A stretch of DNA of 64,000 bases from Bacilli bacterium (GTDB lineage: Bacteria; Bacillota_I; Bacilli_A; RFN20; CAG-288), in NCBI GenBank assembly GCA_022647725.1, contig JALCLG010000001.1, positions 1,342,001-1,406,000 on the forward strand. The letters are read 5' to 3'. Made by a program: the position numbers and the translations under genes. Below, in pieces: positions 59,827 to 64,000 of the stretch; positions within the stretch are counted from its first letter, which is position 1; the number at the start of each line of letters is the position of its first letter. The notes under the pieces are model-generated. The model worked only from the letters and a program-made list of their open reading frames with translations. It ran no database searches and was not told where the DNA came from.

Positions 59827-62305
59827 TTAGGCGGTTGCGGTAATGGTTATGGTGATTGAGGCCTGTTCCAGATAGATAAGGTAGCAGGGCTTTTTTGTCT
59901 CGATATCGACGTTCCAGCCGGAGCCTCCCCGGGTATTGCCGTTAGCATCGACGGAGGTCATGGAGAAACTCGTGCCTGTCGTTTCATCTAACAGAATAAA
60001 CAAGGTCTCATAGGCCGTGACGGTGGTCAGGATTAAGGTCGCTGTCGGATCGGCAGGAAGGGTTGCCTTGACGTCCATATCGCCATAACCGTAGGTGACT
60101 TTCGTGATAGGGCCGACAAAGTTCACCGCCACGGAAGGAATCACCGTCTCATTGTCAACGATCACAATCTCACAGGTGGTTAAGGATGCCGTGGGAGTGA
60201 CGGTTGTCTCAGAGGCGGCAGCCGCGGTCGGTGTCGTCGTATCCGTCGAGGCCGAAACAGGGTCAGCTGAGGTGGTCTTATAGATCTTGGCAATCTTGTG
60301 GTTGGTCGTGGTTCTGACAATGATGGTCAGGGCAACGTTAGGCAGGACGTCGATGGTCTTCTCCCGGTTATTGATGTCTTTCGAAGAGGGGCGGCTGGGA
60401 GCGACACCGAAGCTTTTAATGTAGGTATAGTCCCGGACTTTCAGGGCGAACTTGATGTAGCTGGCAAACATTGTGCGAATCGTGACTTCCTGGCTGGGCA
60501 TGATGAAGGCATAGACGCCTTCCGCTGTCAAGGCCTTACGGAAGGTAACCTCATCGGAATCCATATACTCAACCTTTGTTCCCGGCGCTCCCGAGACTTT
60601 AAGAACAACCAGGTCTCCGGCCGCATAGTCATCCGGGATGGGCGTTCCGGAAAGGGTCTTAAACGTGGTATTTCTACTGCCAGTAACCTCATTCCTGATG
60701 GTCGTATCCACGACCGTCGGCGTCAGGGTCAGGGCATCGTCTCCATAATAATAGATGTTGAAGCAGTTCTTGCTCTGAGCCAGGCAATGGAAATTATCGA
60801 CTCCATCCGGAACGGGGACGTCACTGACGGCATAGCCGGTATCCGTGACAAACTGACAATAGAAATCGATTCTTGTCCCATAGCCGGTGGAGGCAAACTC
60901 CGCAGGCGTTGCCGGCAGGGTCAGGGCTTCATCCTTATAAAGGGCAAACGAACTGACGTGGGTGACGCTCGTCATCGTCAGGCCCAACGTGGCACTGACG
61001 GTGAAGGCCAGCTTAACTTGGCTGAAGTCGCTCGGCATCGTGAAACGGACGACGTTGGTCGCAGGATTGCATTCGAGATGATCATAATAGCGATAGCCCT
61101 CGTAGTCCGGATCGGAAATGAGGACTCGATGGAGGAAGTGGTTGGCGGTCAGGGTCAAGGTCATCGAGACATGGGCACCGGCATAGGCTTCTTTCGGAAG
61201 GCTGTCGTAATTGGTGACATCGGTTACGGTGGTGTCATAGACAATCGGGACTAATTTGGCATCCTCTTCCTTAAAGGAAAGAGTGCTTGCCGCATAAAGT
61301 TTGTAACATAATCATTTTGACGATAGAGAGCATTGTCACCTTACCAAATCGGAATATTCTTTTTGCTGAGGTCCTCCGTGACGGCAAAATCGGTCAGCTG
61401 ATGACCGCCCTTGATCTCATAGGCATAGGAAGGATGAAGGTATTTTCTCTTCTCGTCAATGCCAAGGATCTGATAGTCCGTTCTTTTGGATAACTTAGGG
61501 TAAACCCACTGGCATCACTGTCATCGACCGAGAGGGCAATGACGGTCTCCTTGCCCGGGAAAGCAAACGACAGTTCAAAGATTCCTTTGGTATTCCAAGT
61601 GACATCAAAAAAGGTATCATTGACCTGCAGGACCATGGCCGGGAAAACCTCACCCAGACTTGTCTCAATCGGATAGCTGGGGAAAGAAACATCCAGAACC
61701 GAGGCTTGCTGTTCCTCATAACTGTTCCCGGCCGTCATCTTGGTAAAGGCAATGTCGGAATAAGTCGTATTGTTGATGAGGCTGCGGAGAGCATAGGAAA
61801 CCTTAGCCCGGAAGACAACATTAATCACAACGGCAGCATCCGGCATCACAAACGTGTATGTCTTGCCTTCCTCGCCCACGGTCAGACTGACCTGGTCCGA
61901 GGCAATGCTGCTGAAGAGCTCGGAAGCGCCGGCGGTCAGCGTTACGGTGATGGTTTCGCCGGCAAGAGCCTCTTCCTTCGAGAATGTCACTGTTCCGGAA
62001 CCGGTGACGGAGGACGTGATGGCATGAGCAACCGCCACGGAGGTACTAGCCGAAGTGGAGGCGCTAGGCGAAGTGGAAGTGCTGGGACTGGCCGAATCAG
62101 AGACGACGGTACTGGCAGAATCCGAAACAGGCGAGGGACTGGCGGAGGTCGAAGCAACGGATGGATTGGTGGAACCGGAAGGCCCTGTGGACGGACTGGC
62201 CGAGGGTGAAGGAGAAGGGGAGGCGCTGTTAACCGTGGATACCCCATGAGCACAGCTCCCAAATAGACAGAGACACATCGCGACAATCCATAATCCTTTT
62301 TTCAT
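59827..62305 (-). pseudogene. large surface lipoprotein gene broken by several lesions
   Basis: Starts at ATG 62305 (GAAAGG upstream): signal peptide with lipobox FGSC, a long Ser/Pro/Ala/Thr linker (about 22-95), then beta-rich repeats with ETITVTLTAGASELF and YTFVMPDAAVVINVVF motifs. Reading frame is lost near 61488. The alternate frame runs on (DYQILGIDEKRKYLH) to a stop at about 61350, then another shift near 61310 restores the frame that continues intact from 61164 to 59827. Rejoined, it would be about 820 residues. The repeated VTFxxALTAEGVYAFIMPSQEVTI-like motif resembles bacterial repeat domains (Listeria-Bacteroides or DUF type). Confidence 0.7.
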
Positions 62306-62754
62306 TTGGCCTTTCCCCCACTTTTTAAACGCCAGACTCAAATAAACGGAAAAACGGCTGCTATCTTAAAGAAAGCTTGGACCTCAACCCGTAACAGCAT
62401 GGAAGGTGCGGTTAAAAAGAAAAAATATTGCCTGGGGGCTGTGAAGGCGAATCTTTTTTTAAAATGGCTGACCGGATCGGATACCCCTATTTATCAACAT
62501 TATAGCATAAGGCTAAACAGAGCCTAGAAATTTGTTCAATATTGCTACTGTGCCAGTTGCTTAGCAGGACGTGCCCATTAAACCGCTTTCTTTTTCAGGT
62601 CTTCCGGAAAGACTCTCTTTCTTGCTTTAGGATACTAAATTGGCTATGAAAAGCTCACTTTTGCGCCTAACGGATAAGCTTTGTTCTTTTCGTTACGTCT
62701 TCTCAGCCAAAAATAATCGTTGACATTGTCCCAAAAGGGTCTAGACTTTATCTC
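62306..62754. other. leader and intergenic region
   Basis: Carries a minus-strand extended -10 TGCTATAAT (62507-62499) giving an approximately 187-nt leader to the broken lipoprotein gene, and on the plus strand the T-box promoter (62721-62748). No gene seen. Confidence 0.55.
62721..62748 (+). promoter_or_regulatory. promoter of T-box transcript
   Basis: TTGACA (62721-62726), 16 bases, TAGACT (62743-62748). Confidence 0.6.
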
Positions 62755-63005
62755 AAAGCGATGAAGAGGAGCAGTAACTTCTCTCCTGGCCTAAAGCGAG
62801 CTGCCGACGATGAGAGGGCAGCGGTCAGAAGAAGCGAACGAACCTTGGAGCTGCCACTTGGAACCAAGTAAAAGTGGACGGGTAAGCCCGTTAAAGCTAG
62901 CGAGTGAGCAATCACTCCTAAGGCTGCCTTCGTGAGAAGACGGCAAACTAAGGTGGTACCACGAATAACATTCGTCCTTAGGCTTTCTTAGCCTAGGGAC
63001 TTTTT
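62755..63005 (+). promoter_or_regulatory. T-box riboswitch
   Basis: Classical T-box leader. It has an AGTAA loop-E-type element in stem I (near 62773), and a 3' specifier-loop side GCGAACGAACCTTGGAG. Downstream stems follow, with the T-box sequence AAGGTGGTACCACG (62950-62963) and an intrinsic terminator GTCCTTAGGC/GCCTAGGGAC (62974-63000) with T-run. Uncharged tRNA binding would favour the antiterminator and switch on the amino-acid transporter. The specifier codon is ambiguous by eye (CGA, GAA, CCT or CTT are all present in the loop). Confidence 0.92.
62974..63005 (+). terminator. T-box-controlled terminator
   Basis: GTCCTTAGGC (62974-62983), seven-base loop, GCCTAGGGAC (62991-63000), five T. 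Confidence 0.9.
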
Positions 63006-63054
63006 CTTTCCCTGGACTGAAAAGTTTCATTGAACCACATAAAGGAGGTTAATT

Positions 63055-63897
63055 ATGAAACTCAGTAACGTCTTGAAGAAAGTCGGGATGATCAGTTTAG
63101 CAGCGCTGGCGATTGCTTCCTGCAAAGGAACCTCGACCTTCGGTCATGGCGGCGATCTCGATAAGATCCTCTCCTCGAAGACCTTGGTCGTCGGCACGGA
63201 AGCGACGTATGCTCCTTTCGAATACACCGATACGAAAGGCAATGTCTTAGGCTACGATGTCGACGTCATGGGCTTAGTCGGCGATGCCATCAACGCGAAA
63301 TACAACACCACCGTCAAGGTCGTCTTCAAGAATCAGACCTTTGATTCTCTGATCACCTCCCTCAACGCCAATCAGATCGATCTGATCGCCGCTGCTTTCT
63401 CCATCACCGATGAACGGAAGAAGTCGGTGGAATTCTCCACGCCTTATTTCACGGCGGAATCCACCGTCGTCGTCAAGGATACCGATACGACCATCACCTC
63501 GATGGATGCCCTGAAGGCCGCCGTCTGCGGCGCTCAGCTTGGCACCGTCCAGGGCGATACGATCTCCTCCACCAAGGATGGCTGGAACAAGGACAACAAG
63601 ACGCTCACCAGTGTCTCGGATCTGGTCCTGGCTTTGCAGTCAGGCACCATCCAGGCCTTGGTTGTCGAAAAGCCGGTGGCTCAGTCCATTATCGCCAAGC
63701 AGTCGGGACTGAAGATCGTCGATAAGACCAAGATTGACTTCGATGATGCCGGTGATTACGGCATTGCCACCAACTATACGACCGGCGACAGCCTGATTGC
63801 CATCGTCAATGAGGTCATTGCCACCAACACCGCCAACGGCAAACTGACTACCCTCTACGAGGAGGCTGCCAGTAAGGCTGCCGGCAGTAATGCTTAA
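63055..63897 (+). CDS. polar amino-acid ABC transporter substrate-binding lipoprotein
   Basis: 280 residues. Lipoprotein signal (lipobox IASC, Cys23), then the family 3 solute-binding fold: LVVGTEATYAPFEYTD, GYDVDVMGLVGDAIN, QTFDSLITSLNANQIDLIAAAFSITDERKKSVEFSTPYF, and a second-lobe AVCGAQLGTVQGDT. Captures a polar amino acid outside the membrane. Controlled by the T-box upstream and translated together with the permease that begins inside its last eight bases. Confidence 0.93.
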   Translation: MKLSNVLKKVGMISLAALAIASCKGTSTFGHGGDLDKILSSKTLVVGTEATYAPFEYTDTKGNVLGYDVDVMGLVGDAINAKYNTTVKVVFKNQTFDSLITSLNANQIDLIAAAFSITDERKKSVEFSTPYFTAESTVVVKDTDTTITSMDALKAAVCGAQLGTVQGDTISSTKDGWNKDNKTLTSVSDLVLALQSGTIQALVVEKPVAQSIIAKQSGLKIVDKTKIDFDDAGDYGIATNYTTGDSLIAIVNEVIATNTANGKLTTLYEEAASKAAGSNA

Positions 63898-64000
63898 CCT
63901 GTTTTTCACGTATCAGCTCGATTTCGGGCCGGTCTTAAAGGCTACCGGGGAATTCATGCAGGGTGTGGGAATCACCCTGCTCTTTTCCTTGGGAACCGTC
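63890..64000 (+). CDS. amino-acid ABC transporter permease, 3'-truncated by window edge
   Basis: Starts at ATG 63890, overlapping the binding-protein stop. The 37 visible codons (MLNLFFTYQLDFGPVL, then FMQGVGITLLFSLGTV) match the N-terminus of HisM/GlnP-type permeases. The rest lies beyond the window. Confidence 0.85.
   Translation, partial: MLNLFFTYQLDFGPVLKATGEFMQGVGITLLFSLGTV

Noticed and set aside
60298..61254. 318-codon open frame on the plus strand
   Set aside because: Antisense to a beta-rich lipoprotein gene with skewed codon use; the translation is low-complexity Arg/Gly/Asp and matches nothing.
61480..61495. Programmed -1 frameshift at CCAAAAG
   Set aside because: A -1 slip would enter a frame that stops after about 45 codons, and further lesions follow, so gene decay is simpler.
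62791..63030. 79-codon minus-strand frame
   Set aside because: Lies entirely over the T-box leader; the RNA structure explains the sequence.

Overview
The window reads as part of a chromosome from a low-GC Gram-positive bacterium (Bacillota, probably an uncultured gut-type Bacilli/Erysipelotrichia-like lineage). The reasons are strong AAGGAGG-type ribosome sites, a T-box leader, an L-lactate dehydrogenase, an OhrR-type MarR regulator, cysteine-anchored lipoproteins and no outer-membrane genes. The lineage is an inference. Several genes also carry a TATAAT-like -10 box only 6-8 nt before the start codon, suggesting leaderless mRNAs.

Region by region. (1) 1-14.3 kb: a surface-polysaccharide locus. 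It has a CDP-6-deoxyhexose branch (CDP-glucose dehydratase, SDR, RmlC-like epimerase), glycosyltransferases, UDP-glucose dehydrogenase and UDP-glucuronate 4-epimerase, a polymerase, two acyltransferases and a Wzx flippase, with a decayed transposase between modules. (2) 14.5-21.2 kb: an accessory island. It holds an IS3-family fragment, a Pycsar-like operon (tandem-domain nucleotide cyclase, an unknown protein, and a membrane effector of the PycTM type), a convergent AAA ATPase, a metallophosphoesterase and an unknown two-gene module. (3) 21.4-32.1 kb: a second polysaccharide locus with its own polymerase, flippase, GT2, capsule-type glycosyltransferases, acyltransferase and a dTDP-L-rhamnose-type operon (rmlA, rmlC, rmlB and an SDR). 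(4) 32.2-42.8 kb: a second defence-rich stretch. It has a TIR-like protein, Fic protein, a toxin-antitoxin-chaperone operon (MqsR-like, MqsA-like, SecB-like) followed by AbiH, then an AbiEi-like protein, an Abi_2/AbiF protein and a small structured RNA directly after it. A glutathione peroxidase/ABC transporter operon sits among them. (5) 42.8-50.2 kb: thioredoxin, an atypical thioredoxin reductase and OhrR; a MarR-controlled heterodimeric ABC exporter; two more AbiEi-like proteins. (6) 50.3-62.5 kb: Ser/Thr-rich surface lipoproteins, two of them broken and two reduced to signal peptide plus linker. Interspersed are a DUF1893/tRNA-dihydrouridine synthase reading frame, a NifX-like Cys-rich protein, lactate dehydrogenase and an HTH/AbiEii toxin-antitoxin pair. 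(7) 62.7-64 kb: a T-box-controlled polar amino-acid ABC transporter running off the edge.

Functionally the window pairs two cell-surface glycan factories with a dense set of candidate anti-phage modules and variable surface lipoproteins, as expected for a chromosomal region under phage and host selection. The most interesting items are the three-gene Pycsar-like operon with a split-function tandem cyclase, the MqsR/MqsA/SecB/AbiH operon, and the Abi_2 gene with its adjacent structured RNA. All family assignments are from motif reading, not from database searches.
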